Positions 22,846 through 35,400 of a DNA stretch of 64,000 bases are shown here, in pieces; the first letter of the stretch is position 1; every line of letters starts with the position of its first letter. The translations under genes were made by a program, and so were the position numbers. The stretch covers positions 51,364,750 through 51,428,749 of the forward strand of contig CM049318.1 of assembly GCA_026874595.1 (NCBI GenBank), given 5' to 3'. The DNA is from Sipunculus nudus. Taxonomy: Eukaryota > Annelida > Sipuncula > Golfingiida > Sipunculidae. The notes under the pieces were generated by a model. That model did not search any database. It was given only the letters and a program-made list of their open reading frames with translations, and was not told the DNA's origin.

Positions 22846-24102
22846 GTAGGTGTCACAATTTTCTGTGTTTCCTACAATAATTTGTCAACGCAAGGGATAA
22901 AATGTTGAGGTTTGTTAGATCCGTATTTGGTGGGAACCATTGATTTGGCGGTGACCACGTGCATGCTCTTTATAAATTAGTATCCCTGTGGTTTTCACCG
23001 ATACCGGTATTTTCCATGCTTTCTGTTTGAGCACATGGTTTCACTATGGCTGACATTTTGGATAATAGAACGAAACATGTATAGAAGAAAAAGAAATTGT
23101 TCTACATAGGCCTAATGTGTAGGCCTATATGGTAGGCATATAAAGGATTTAGAGTGCGACTATGATGTTTTCGGGTCCTTGTGTTCGTGTGTGTGGAGAT
23201 TCCATGGTTTATGAAAGCGCATAATCTGATTACTGAACAAGACCTTTGTTCAGTTAGCCTACGAATTTCATGTAACATGTATAGTGTGTAAGCATTAAAC
23301 TGTATTATAACAACTCACTTTGGCGCGAGTATAGAATCTGGTCTTCATTTCCAAGATGAGTCTAAACTGACTGGACCGTCTCATATTAGTAGAAATCAAC
23401 ATTAGCCATGACATGCCTGATGATATGACATCGAAATGCCTCATACTTCTCCATTACATGAATCCGAAACATCATTAGGCCTACGTCCGTTAGTATACAC
23501 CCATAATCTCGTCCATGAAGACCGGATTCTATTCTCGCTACCTAACTTTATATTAATTTAACAGCATTCAAGTATAAAATGAATGGGCCTAAAATTAGGA
23601 CCTAATACTAAATAGGGCATTATATATAATATAGTCGGCATTTAGTTGTGTATGTGCCAGATCCTCTTTCTACTATATACAGTAGGCCTACATGTATATA
23701 CAATCTGAATCTTCATAATTATCAGAATTTTATTTAAAGAAAAAAGGCTTAAATTTACCTACAATCTGCAGTGTTTATTAATTATAATACCTGGAAATGA
23801 AAATCACAGTTATTTATAAGTCCTCCTTTGACAAAATTCTTTCTTTTTTGTAATTCTCTGTTGTTGTACTGGTAGGCCTATACATGCTTTATTAAAGCTT
23901 TTCTGTGAAATTAAGGTGCCGTACTGGTATAAGATGTTCAAAGATCTTGAAACCCTGGCACTGCCTTAATTGGATACTGACCCATGGCCCCACCTTAATT
24001 TTTGCTCAACCCAGTACCCAGTTGACTGAAGTGTCATTGAAGCTTTGAATTGTGGGAAAATTGTGGAAATAAAATTTGTTTGTTTTTCAGTTGGACTATT
24101 TC

Positions 24103-24105
<3 letters not shown>
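22846..24105. other. Putative first intron of SLC28, no exon seen
   Basis: AT-rich DNA with repeated TAGGCCTA words (about 23107, 23121, 23479, 23686, 23874). No coding exon is supported. Confidence 0.4.
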
Positions 24106-24141
<36 letters not shown>

Positions 24142-24193
24142 TGAAGTAGTCTTCACAGAGGTCATGTTTTCAGGATAGCCTTTATTCCATCAG

Positions 24194-24252
<59 letters not shown>
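24106..24252. repeat. Two (TA)n microsatellites
   Basis: TA runs at about 24106-24139 and 24196-24252 are separated by roughly 56 bp of unique sequence. Confidence 0.95.
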
Positions 24253-24254
<2 letters not shown>

Positions 24255-26980
24255 ACGGGGGGATTGAGGATTTTGTAGGGTTCAGCCAAGGTAGATTAAT
24301 AAGTAAACCTAAAAAAAGGGAGCGGTCCAGGCTAGAAAATTTGATTTTAAACCCTGAAAAAGCTTGTTGTTGCCAAAAATGAGGGGGTCCGGACCCCCTA
24401 TACACCCCCCCCCCCTTTGGATCTGCTTATATTCAGTAAATATATATACTTACACTTTTATTTAAATTTTCTTCCCTGGTTCTCAACTGGTTACCTATCA
24501 CTATTTTTAGCGATATTTAGCTGTCCTGACAGTTTAAATATCTATAATAATAAATACCAGCCTTGTTTACCATGCCACGTGTTTGGTACCATTTTACCTG
24601 TGTCTTTAATTATTTTACATGTATCATATATTGGCCTGTTAATTTATTCAATTATCAATTCTTTACCCTCGATTCAATCCTTACTTTATTAGCAACTTTC
24701 ACACATTAAAAAATTAAGGCAATTATACCAAAATGAATATAAACAAATTTCAGCATACAAATAAAATATCTAGCTCTCTTTCTGTTTGAAACAGCCATTT
24801 ATTTTTCTATGTAATTCCACTAGCGAATGTTTTTAGAATATTAAGGGCACATGCATGGTAAAGAGCAGCATTTCTAAGCTTCAACATCACAAACTGCTCA
24901 TCAAATTTAAGAGCTCACAGAGGAAATGAAAATTTTAAGTGAAAAAATTAATGATAAAAATAATTAATAGAGATTAATATTCTAAATATTACAATTTAAC
25001 TGAGGGCTTGCAATTCAGTTCATCGATTCCTCAGTGCATTAATTGGTTACACTCCTAGTATTATACTTTTTTGTCTTATTTCATATCAACTGGTCTCTTT
25101 ATAAATTTATGTACCAGGAGTATGTGAATGTACCAGCATTTTTGTTTGAGATGACCTCTTATCCCTTAGCTAGTCGTTACCTAGTTCATACTGTGATTTA
25201 TTGCTGTATCACTTAAAATTCCAGCATGTTTTATCAACATGTGCTTTAATGATGCATTCCCTCTAACAATTGCATATCCAGGTTCTTACCAGCCTCTAAA
25301 TGATTTAGGCTACCTTTTGTGACCTACACAATCAATCAACAAAGAGTTCTTTTGGCTCACACCAATTTTGCGTCACTTAATGCATTTTTCAGCTTGAGCT
25401 GTGCTACATGTACACTTGGCAGATTTCCTGTATTATATATTACCTGATCACTCATCTTTTCATGATTTGTGCTCTAGGCTTTGAACTGACTGATAGACCT
25501 GTATGAATGGTAAAGATTCTTACAAGGTTAGAGCTGTCATCAGTTCAACAGGAACATTGCCTAACTGTGGTGGTTTACTTAAAGGTACCTGTACATAAAC
25601 ATTTCTGATAATGGGACATACTATCTCAGGATGTTAGTGTTCGTTCATTTTGGCTGAAAGCAAAAGTTTCCAAGCAGATCATCTCTTCACATGGACCAAC
25701 TTTCTCAAGTTCTCATATTTTATTTGTTGTAATGGTTCTGTGTGTATATAAAGTTAACAAAGAGAAGAAGCTTGGAAGAGGAAACACTTACCTTAATTTG
25801 TGTGGGACAACTATCAGATGGCATGAACATTTTTTTTACCTTTTGTGCTACTGATTATGCCTGATGCAAGTTTATTTCCATTTGTGTAAGCAGTTAGTTC
25901 AAGAATGAATTCAAGGCAAAGAACATAATATTCTAAGGAGGAAACACCATACTTCACAGATAATTAACACCATTGTATGTGAACAGGTCCCTTTAAAGGA
26001 GCTGCATCAATACCTATCGCCAGGGCTGTGGTAAATGTGATTGGAAAGGTCAGAGGTTAATTGTCCAATTTGTCTGTTTACTTTTTTCAGCACAGAACCA
26101 TAGAACTGCACTTAATACCATGCAGCATGATCCTGGATGCTTGTTTACTTGTAGTATTATGTTTTTATAACCTGTGTGCTGTAAAACATGTAAGCAGGTT
26201 GACAAAAGTTCACGGGTGTGACAACAAGCAGTGCTGGTAGGCTGGCAGGACTTTATGAACGTGTAAACAAGGTCGAGTAAGTGAATGCATGCCATGGGAT
26301 ACGTCAGCCAATTACAACCCATATTGCCGCTTTTGATTTGACAATCAGGATTTGTTTAACATATCAGCTACTTGTCACCAAGTGTATATGTACGTCTCCT
26401 GGTAATCTGTTTCAGATTCAAAACAAACACTGCCGAAGAAAGCTGCGTAGAAAATCATTGACCTTGGACTATTGATTATTCTGAGCAAATACTGGATTTA
26501 AGGCTCTCTAGTGGTGCCAACAGCAGGAAATAACAACATCAGGTATTTATATGTTTTTTGTTTCCTTGTGAATATATTTTCCCCTTTTTACTGATTTTTT
26601 TTTCATTCTTTGCTCTTTCCCTGTGTCAAAGTACCTATAATTGAATGTCTTTGAAGCTTCTTTGTCCAAAGACATGCATAAATTCAGCACAGTTAAAAGT
26701 ATTATTAAAATTTTATTAAATCATTTGTGAATGATATTGAGTCTTTTTTTTTAATATTTCAGTAATTTCAGTTATTTCATTTTGTCTTTTCCATCTCAGT
26801 TTGCAAACAAAAATTTGCAATTTTTAATATAAACAAAACATTTAGATGGCATGTCTGTGGAAATGTCATTAAATTATAAAGAATTAAATGTTAATGTCTA
26901 GCCTTGATTTTGTAAAAAAAATAAAACCTGTTGGTGGATTTAAATATTTTTATGGGAATGTTTCTCCTTGGATATAATAT

Positions 26981-26982
<2 letters not shown>
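24253..26982. other. Unassigned non-coding sequence, probably SLC28 5' intron
   Basis: No exon with convincing splice sites or homology is seen. The 91-codon ORF at 24417-24692 is hydrophobic and AT-driven. A run of C residues lies near 24405. A GTCCCTTTAAAGG word near 25990 resembles the ends of the fold-back repeat at 4137-4900. Confidence 0.4.

Positions 26983-27040
<58 letters not shown>
26983..27040. repeat. (TA)n microsatellite
   Basis: Uninterrupted TA repeat of about 57 bp. Confidence 0.95.
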
Positions 27041-27041
<1 letters not shown>

Positions 27042-27819
27042 TCAATTTAGTATATTTGACCTTAACCAAAATAGTTATTTATTTTTAACCAAATTTGATT
27101 ACACAATATTTTTAGCATCAGTCATTTGGAGAATTCCTTATCAAAATGTTAATTAATAATCAAATCCTGTCACAAGACCTTTTTACGTAACAGGATGCCA
27201 TTAGAGATGTCATAGGCATCCTGCCATTACAGGATGTCCCACTGTTCTGTGGGGGATGTATCAAATGTCTATCAGTCAGGCGTCTCCCACTGGATACAAA
27301 AACTGATTAACTTTGTCCTTGCTTTCCCACACAGTTCATGTATATATAACTGTGTAAGGTGAGACTTGACAGGCTAAATTGTGCTCAAGGATTTTACACA
27401 ATTAAATTCTATTTATAAATGTTGTTTTTTGATAGTACATTTTTATACTACAGAATACAATGTTAATGATAGAACATGGTATAATAAGTACCAACATAAA
27501 ATCTTAAATCAAATTTCAAAATTAGAACATTAAACCAGAATCCTAAATATGGAAAAATGTTGTTGGTACTTGTACAATTTAGTAGCCTATTAAATTACAC
27601 CAGACTGATGAGCGTGCCATGGTGAGAGAGCACATGAAACTTCAGATATCTTATTCATGTCTAAAATGAAAATATGTATTAGTGGTGTGCTGATTAATCA
27701 ATTAAATCAATAATGGTCGTTTTCTTTCAAAATCAATTAAATCAGTTGTATCAATTGTATAATCTATTAAAAAACATTATGTATATGGACATGCAAAGAA
27801 TATAATCCTGTAAGATCCC
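27041..27819. other. Unassigned non-coding sequence
   Basis: AT-rich, with no supported exon. A short internal duplication of AGGATGCCATTAG- and AGGATGTCC-type words lies near 27190-27235. Confidence 0.35.
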
Positions 27820-28400
27820 ATTAGGGCCTCAGACGACTGCTTATTTTTCCTGTAAAAAATTGTCTCCTATAATTGTCCTCGGAATGGGGAACATTGATTT
27901 GGATTTTCTGTCTATCCCTCTATCTGTCTGTCTGTCCATCAGTGAGTCTGTCCATTTGTCACTTTTTCGTTTCCGTGTGATAAATTTCTTAAATATTATC
28001 TGATTTCATTCAAATTTGGGTCAGTGATTGCTCTCATGCTTACCTTTGTTGCATGATTAGTTTTGGAGTGTCTCGCCCACTGTCTGTCTGTCTATCACTC
28101 TGTCAGGTTTTTGGTTCTGTGCGATAACTTGCTAAAATACTATCCAATTTCCTTCAGATTTGGATCAGCAATTGCTCTCATGCTTACCTTGGTTGCATTA
28201 TTGGTTTAGGAATGTCTGGCTGGTTTAGGAGTGTCTGGCCCTTTGTCTGTCTGCCTGCCTCCCTGTCTGTCTGTTAGTCAGGTTTTTGTTTCTGTGCGAT
28301 AACTTTCCTTAATTTGATCCTATTTCATTCATATTTGTATTATTGATTGCTTTCATGCTTACCTTGTTTGGGATTGGTTTTAGAGTGTCTCACAAGATAA
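27820..28400 (+). repeat. GTCTGTC-rich interspersed repeat (family D)
   Basis: Three units of about 180 bp start near 27900, 28080 and 28245. Each has a CTGTCTGTC stretch, TTTCTGTGCGATAA (or TTTCCGTGTGATAA), TTCATTCAAATTTGG- or TTCATATTTG-type words, ATTGCTCTCATGCTTACC and GGAGTGTCTCG. The same text recurs at about 37765-37960, where the first unit begins with GTCCCC...GGGGAC inverted words. Confidence 0.65.
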
Positions 28401-28732
28401 TAATACAATATAATATTTCATTTTTTATATGATGAATCAGAACATTTAGTTTCACTAATCAGCAACAGGTGTCACTAGCTGTGGACATAAAATACTTGAA
28501 TTTTTTGCAGTAACTGCCAGGTGCTGCCATCTTTTGAGTGTGGTTAAAAATGTTTGTACTTATTCACCACAGACTTTAAAATCATCACAGATTTAAAGGC
28601 AGAGGTGAGGGAAATAAATTCCTTGAATTTGCTTGTTTCATATAATTGTTGCAATCATTTATGCCTAAACCTGTATTTTTCTATATTTTTTTGTCACTGT
28701 ACAGTCATGTTTCCAGTATATCTCATTTTCAG

Positions 28733-28749
28733 AAGAAAAAATTGAGATT
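28733..28749 (+). other. 5' untranslated bases of the first SLC28 coding exon
   Basis: The acceptor CATTTTCAG ends at 28732 and 17 untranslated bases precede the ATG at 28750, implying at least one upstream non-coding exon. Confidence 0.6.
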
Positions 28750-28918
28750 ATGGCCTCACCAAATAACACAGAACCTCTTATGGGCCAGCACAATCATACA
28801 GATGTCGATGCCACAATTGTTACCGTGGAAACTGAGAGCGATGAACCCCCTCCAGAATATGAATCTGGCAGAACAACCCCAACAAAGCAAACCTCAGCTA
28901 TGAAGAAACTTCAGAATG
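28750..28918 (+). CDS. SLC28: SLC28 exon 1 (cytosolic N-terminus)
   Basis: Residues 1-56 plus one base, with donor AGAATG|GTATAT. Hydrophilic and acidic, including DEPPPEYESG, whose PPEY fits the PPxY motif recognised by WW domains. Confidence 0.85.
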
Positions 28919-29457
28919 GTATATATCATTTGAAAATAATTTTATGATAGATAAAACAGATGCTGTTCTTCTGAACATAATAAATTTATAATTTTCTGTT
29001 GCACACAACTATTTTATCTCACAAATGAGTGTGCTTTTCGGGGATTCCTCGGTGGTATGACCCAGCAATGGGAATTAATTAAGATAACATGCTCAAGGCC
29101 TGCAGGTGCGGTAGTCACTGGGTCAGGTTAACACCAGGATATAAAATGAGAGGTAGTCTACTTATGTGTGCTACTGCCCTGTCATGTAATTCAAAACTGG
29201 AATGGAATTCTGAAGATGTACACTACTGAGTTAAGCTGCATTAAAAAAAATGGAGGTGGTTACCCCCCCAAAAATTACAATATAAAGGGGTATAAAAGTT
29301 CTAGCCAATACAACTAAAATCCATTATAAAAAAAAATTAAAGCTGGCACTTGGAAGAAATATGATTATATGCCAATAAATTTGTGGATCGATCATGGGAA
29401 AAATATCTGTATTCCTTTTAAATCAGATTTTGTAATATAAAATGCTAAAGATAACTG

Positions 29458-29492
<35 letters not shown>

Positions 29493-32400
29493 ATATTTCT
29501 TGCCCATATATCAAGCAAGCTTCATCTTTGATGAAAATTAACAGGGAAGATGGAGCAATTTACATTGGACACAAGTGATGCAGAGTCTGAGGGCCCAGCA
29601 TCCAGCAACTCCTCGTGGTCCAGCGGCATCGTCGCTAAGATAGAGGACCTCCAGGCAAAGCTTGACACCCTGTACCTCAGACACAGGCAAACCATCAAAA
29701 GGGTGTGTGTCAGTGAGGACATAATAGTCTATTCCAATAGTTTGTATGGAATGTATCACAAGTATGTACAACATTGTTTGCAATCAAGAATGAAAAAAAT
29801 GCCAAATTCAAAATAATCTTGTTTCCATGTTTATAAAAAATTATTATATTTTTCATGTTTAGTAATGATCAAAATTGTTCATATGATAATCCAGTTTCAA
29901 GTAGTTATCGGTAATTAAAAATAATTGATACCAGAAGTGTTTCAGGTTGATCCTGTTTCATATTGATTTTCATGAAAAATAAATTATAGGGATATATCTT
30001 TCTCATTTAGATACCATACTTGAAGAAAAAGTTACATTATCAGATTCAAGACACCCTTGGCCTTTCACTTGATAATTTATATTACCACCTTAAGTACGTA
30101 TCATTCACTATATCAATTTAGATACAGTGTGATTATTAACAGTATCTGTATTGTACTGGTCTTTGTATTGTTAATTACAGCTGTGTCTGATTGTTGCCCT
30201 ACTGGTGTATTTGGTGTACTTTGGTTGGGCGATATACCTGGATCCTGTAAGAGCAAAGCCTTTGATCGTGTTGACGAGTCTGGCTGCTCTGCTGGTCGTA
30301 CTTATTGTTCTGAAGAAACACTGTGGTACGAAGATAAGAAAATCCACCCGAAAAATCTCCCGCCAATTCACACCCAAAATACGGACTGTAGCAAACTGGT
30401 GAGTATCAACAGAACTTTTTTTCCCTTTACCATTCAGTTTACTGATTGGCTTAATAGACCTCTCCAATTACCCTAGTGACACCTGTCTTCAATAATTGAC
30501 ACTGATTGTTCAGGTCAGCTATATCAACAAGAAAGTTCAAATTTGTTATATCTTAGTTGACTTATTAAGTTATAAATTATAGTGATAAACCTAACTTATT
30601 TTTAAGGATCATGTTCCAGCCTGGGTTCCTGGATTATTTGTTAAGTTATTCATATTGTACAGTTGTCATATCTTTGGATGTTTTTATCTCAGCTGACTGA
30701 AAGTCATCTGAGCTATAGCGATCATTCTTTGTCCGTCGTCCGTCTGTCTGTCCGTCTTTTAACCAGGCACAAATCGTAACCACTGGACCTAGAATCTTGG
30801 AACTTGGCATTCTGAGAGGTCCATGAATAATCTCCTTGGAAACCAGAAATTAGGTTTCTGTTACTCATATCCTTCGAACTATGGGGCCCAAAAGAACCCC
30901 CCAGAATAGTAAAAAATTTCATACAAAAACTTCAATATCTCATTAACTACATCACTGATGGTCATGATTTTTGGCATACCTATTGATCATGAGATGTTAC
31001 ATCAGTTTCTGCAGACTGGTGGTGCCACCTGTATTTTTTTATTTTTACGAATTGTTTTCTATATTTTTGAGACCTTAAAAAATGTCAACAGCTGTTAACA
31101 GGGCAAAAATAGTAAAGACTGGACCTTGAAACTTCATTCTTGACACAGTGAGAGACCTATGAAAAGTCTCCATGGAAACCTGAAATAAGGTCTCTGTTAC
31201 CCATATCCTTAGAGCTTCGAAGCTCCCAATTATCCCCCAGAATAATGGAAAATTTGATAAAAACAAACTGCAACATATCAATAACTACAACACTGATGGT
31301 CATGATTTTAGGCATACATATTGATCAAGAGATGTTCCATCAGTTCCTGCAGACTGGTGGCGCCACATGTATTTTTTTCAAATTTTCACAATTTTTTTTT
31401 TTCTCTAATTTTGAGACCTTTAAGGATATCGTTATCTGTCAACAGGGTACAAATCGTAATGACTGGACCTAGAATTTTCATTCTTAACACACAGGGAGAC
31501 CTATGAAAAGTCTCCATGGAAACCTTAAATTAAGTCTCTGTTACCCATATCCTTTGAGCTATGGCACTCCAAAGTACAGCTTAGAATAATGGACAATTTG
31601 ATACAAAAGCTGAAGTATCTGAACAACTAATGCAGAGATCACCATGATTCTTTGTATGGATATTGATTATGGGGTGTTTCATCAGTTTCTGCAGACTGGT
31701 GGCACCACCTATATTTCTTCGGGTTTTTTTTTACGAATTTCTTTCTCTATTTTTCAGACCTTTAAAGATATGAACATCTGTTAACAGGGCACAAATCATA
31801 ACAACTGGACCTAGAATCTTCATTCTTGACACACAGGGAGACCCATGAAAAGTCTCCATGAAAACCTGAAATTAGGTCTCTGTTACCCATATCCTTTAAG
31901 CTGTATGGCCCCAAATTACCCCCCAGAAAAATGGAAAATTTGATACAAAAACTGCAGTATCTCAATAACTACAACACTGATGGTCATAATTTTCGGCATA
32001 CATATTGATCATGAGCTGTTCCATCAGTTTTTGCAGACTGGGTGTGCCACCTCTATTTTTTCAAATTTTTACGAATTTTTTTCTCTATTTTTGAGACCTT
32101 TAAAGATGTGGTTATCTGTCAACAGGGTACAAATCGTAACAACTGGACCTAGAATCTTCATTCTTGTCATGCAAGGAGGCCCATGAAAAGTGTCTGTGGA
32201 AACCTGACATTAGGTCTCTGTTCCCATATCCTTCAAGCTATAGGACTCCGAAGTATCCCTCAGAATAATGGACAATTTGATACAAAAGCTGAAGTATCTG
32301 AACAACTAATGCAGAGATCACCATGATTCTTTGCATGGATATTGATTATGGAGTGTTTCATCTGTTTTTGGAGACTGGTGGTGCCACCTATATTTTATTC

Positions 32401-35400
32401 AATTTATCGAATTTGTGTCTCTATTTTTTAGACCTTTAAGGATGCTGTCATCTGTTAACGTGGCAAAATTGTAACAACTGGACCTAGAATCTTCATTCTT
32501 GTCATGCAAGGAGGCCCATGAAAAGTGTCTGTGGAAACCTGAAATTGATCTCTGTTACCCATATCCTTCAAGCTATAGGACTCTGACATATCCCTCAGAA
32601 TAATGGACAATTTGATACAAAAGCTGAAGTATCTGAACAACTAATGCAGAGATCCCCATGATTCTTTGCATGGATATTGACCATTAAGTGTTTTTATTAG
32701 TTTCTGCAGACTGGTGGAGCCACCTGTATTTCTGTATCCACCAAAAAGTTTTGTGGATACTATGTTTTTCACCGGGTTCCGCCGCCGCCGCATTCGTTTC
32801 CAGAGAACTCCTCTGAGACTATGGACCCATTTTTCCGAAACTTACACCAGTTGTCAGGTCACATGTGAACTGATGCCTAACCAATTTTCGTTGACCTCTG
32901 ACCTTTCCTCTCTGCCCAGCGTCCATTTGTGCGTCTGTTTCCAAACATTAAACCCTCATATCTTGGGAACCATTTGACGGATCAGGAAAAAAAATTTTTA
33001 TACAAATGTAGCCCTTGGATAGCTTTATAACATACACAAAAAATGGTGGCACCGCCTGCAACCATGTTTGCACAGTGTTCATCTGTTCATCTGCCTTGGG
33101 TTAAAATCACTCATATCTCTGCAGTGAATTGACTAATTCACCTGAAATTCGGCATGGGTATACATACTGGATATCTTTCTTGATTCTATGACAGGTGGCA
33201 CCACCTACATTCACGTTCATGCTGATGACATCCAAGCTCATATCTCGGGAACCGTTTGACTGATTGGGCCAAAATGTTGCACGTTTATAGATCTCACAGA
33301 ACTCTTTTTTCATACACAAAACTTGAGGGGCCACCTGCAGCCATTTTTGCACAGCGTCTGTCTGTTTGTCTGCTGTGGGCTAAAATCACTCATTTCTCTG
33401 TAGTGGTTTGACATAACTGCCTAAAATTTTGCAGGTTTATACATCCTGGACAGCTTTCTTGATTTTATGACAGGTGGTGCCACCTTCATTCTAGTTAAAG
33501 CTGCAGACATCGAAGCTCATATCTCAGGAACCATTTAACAGATTGGGCCAAAATTGTGCTTGTGTTTAGATCTCACATAGGTCTTTATCATACACAAAAC
33601 TTGAGGGGCCACCTGCAACCATTTTTGCTCAGCGTCTGTCTGTTCGTCTGCTGTAGGCTAAAATCACTCATATATACATGTAGTGGTTTGACTTTTCTGC
33701 TTAAATTTCGCATATGTATACAACTTGGAAAGCTTTCTGGATTTTTTTTCACAACCTACATACACATTTAGGCTGCAGACATCCATGCTAATATGCAACA
33801 TACCTCGCTTTATTTCCCGTTGCCACTCAATCAATGCCTCACTTCACCCGTTCCACTCAGATTTTGGCGGATACACGTAGTCGCTTGTCGGCTACCCATA
33901 TTCTAGTTTTTAAAGTTTACGCATTTTTTCTCTATTTTTGAGATATATAAATACAGACTCAATCTTGGCCTGTTGGTTAATCTGTTTGATGCTTCAGTTG
34001 AATGGGTATATACTACCATACTGATGATAAAATTTCCTTTTGCGAATCTCTTCCCAGTCAGCTGAGCGTCATGACCCGTGGGTCACTTGTTGGATATACC
34101 ATGATTATTATTGAGGTCCCCCATAATGCCATAAGCATGAGCCTTGGCTTGTTGCAGCATGTTTATTTAGAACATTAATTTTTATTCGTGACTTTTGATA
34201 CCTTCAGTGTATTGTAGATGGTGCTGATTAGCAATTATGGTTTGAAAAAAAGATTTATTAATGTGTTTGATTTTGGCAGTGTGGACTTAAATGTCTTCCA
34301 CATGTGGAGGTGTAGGATTTTTCCCGCAGATAATATAAAACAACACAGGAATTTAAGTTTAAAATCACCAGTTTTTCAAAAAGGTCAGTCCAAAACATAA
34401 ACTGCCAGTCTATTAGTTAAACATGATAATTGGGGAAGCTAGAACAATTGCGGCTACTAAACTTCACCTTATGTCCAGTGGCCCACGTCTGGATCATTCA
34501 AGCACAAGAGAAAAGTTGCATTTTGCACACTGCTGTAGGCCAGCCTACTTTACAGCAGGGGTGGCCTATTAATGGGTCAGTCCAAATATATAGATAGGAG
34601 GGGTGGTAGGTGAAGTGACATCTTACAGAGTTTATTTTGATTCATCAGATTAACACTAGATGGAGCTGATAGGACACTTGAGATATTACAGTAAATAATA
34701 TAAACTGTTAAATATATCACAGCATATTTATATATGTAATAAATGATGACTACTATTAAGATAATGTTCTCCTCCTTGCCTGCAGGCTAATCTACCTGTG
34801 TGTGATGATGTCACTCATAATTTTTATCGCCGTGAAAGTGCAACCCAATCCGAGGCAGCTGGTGGCCCTGGGTGGCATGGCAACCTTCATCACCTTGCTG
34901 TTTGTTATGTCAAAAAATCCCTCCAAAGTAAGTACAGGCAACCTGTCCAGACCAGGTAACCCTTTATAATACACACTAAGTCACTTGAGGCCTGCCCCCA
35001 TTAAAAGTACACAAAAATGTTCAGCTCTTGGATATATAGCTCCTGTCAGTGTGTATAAATGGGATGACCCAGCTACATTTAAAAGAGAATTATTAGAATT
35101 AAAGATGAAATAAAGAAATTAATGGAATAACATTTTAATGACTAATGAAATTTAATTTAAAAAAATGTTTTACATGCTAATTAAGTCTCTTGGATTATGA
35201 AACATCTTTGGTTACATAAAAATCTTTATACTTGCTTATTAAGTTAAGGATGTCTAAAAAAATTGAAATATAATGGTATGGTCTCAGTTTGTTCTGAATG
35301 TAATACATTACAGCGATTTGTCTGTAGACACAGGTGACCTAGGTCCACAAATTTATGTTAGTTGTTAATAACCTCTGTATCAAGCTACTTGTAAAGATTT

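Noticed and set aside
24417-24692. 91-codon hydrophobic ORF
   Set aside because: AT-rich sequence next to a TA microsatellite and C run; no splice context, motif or upstream coding signal.
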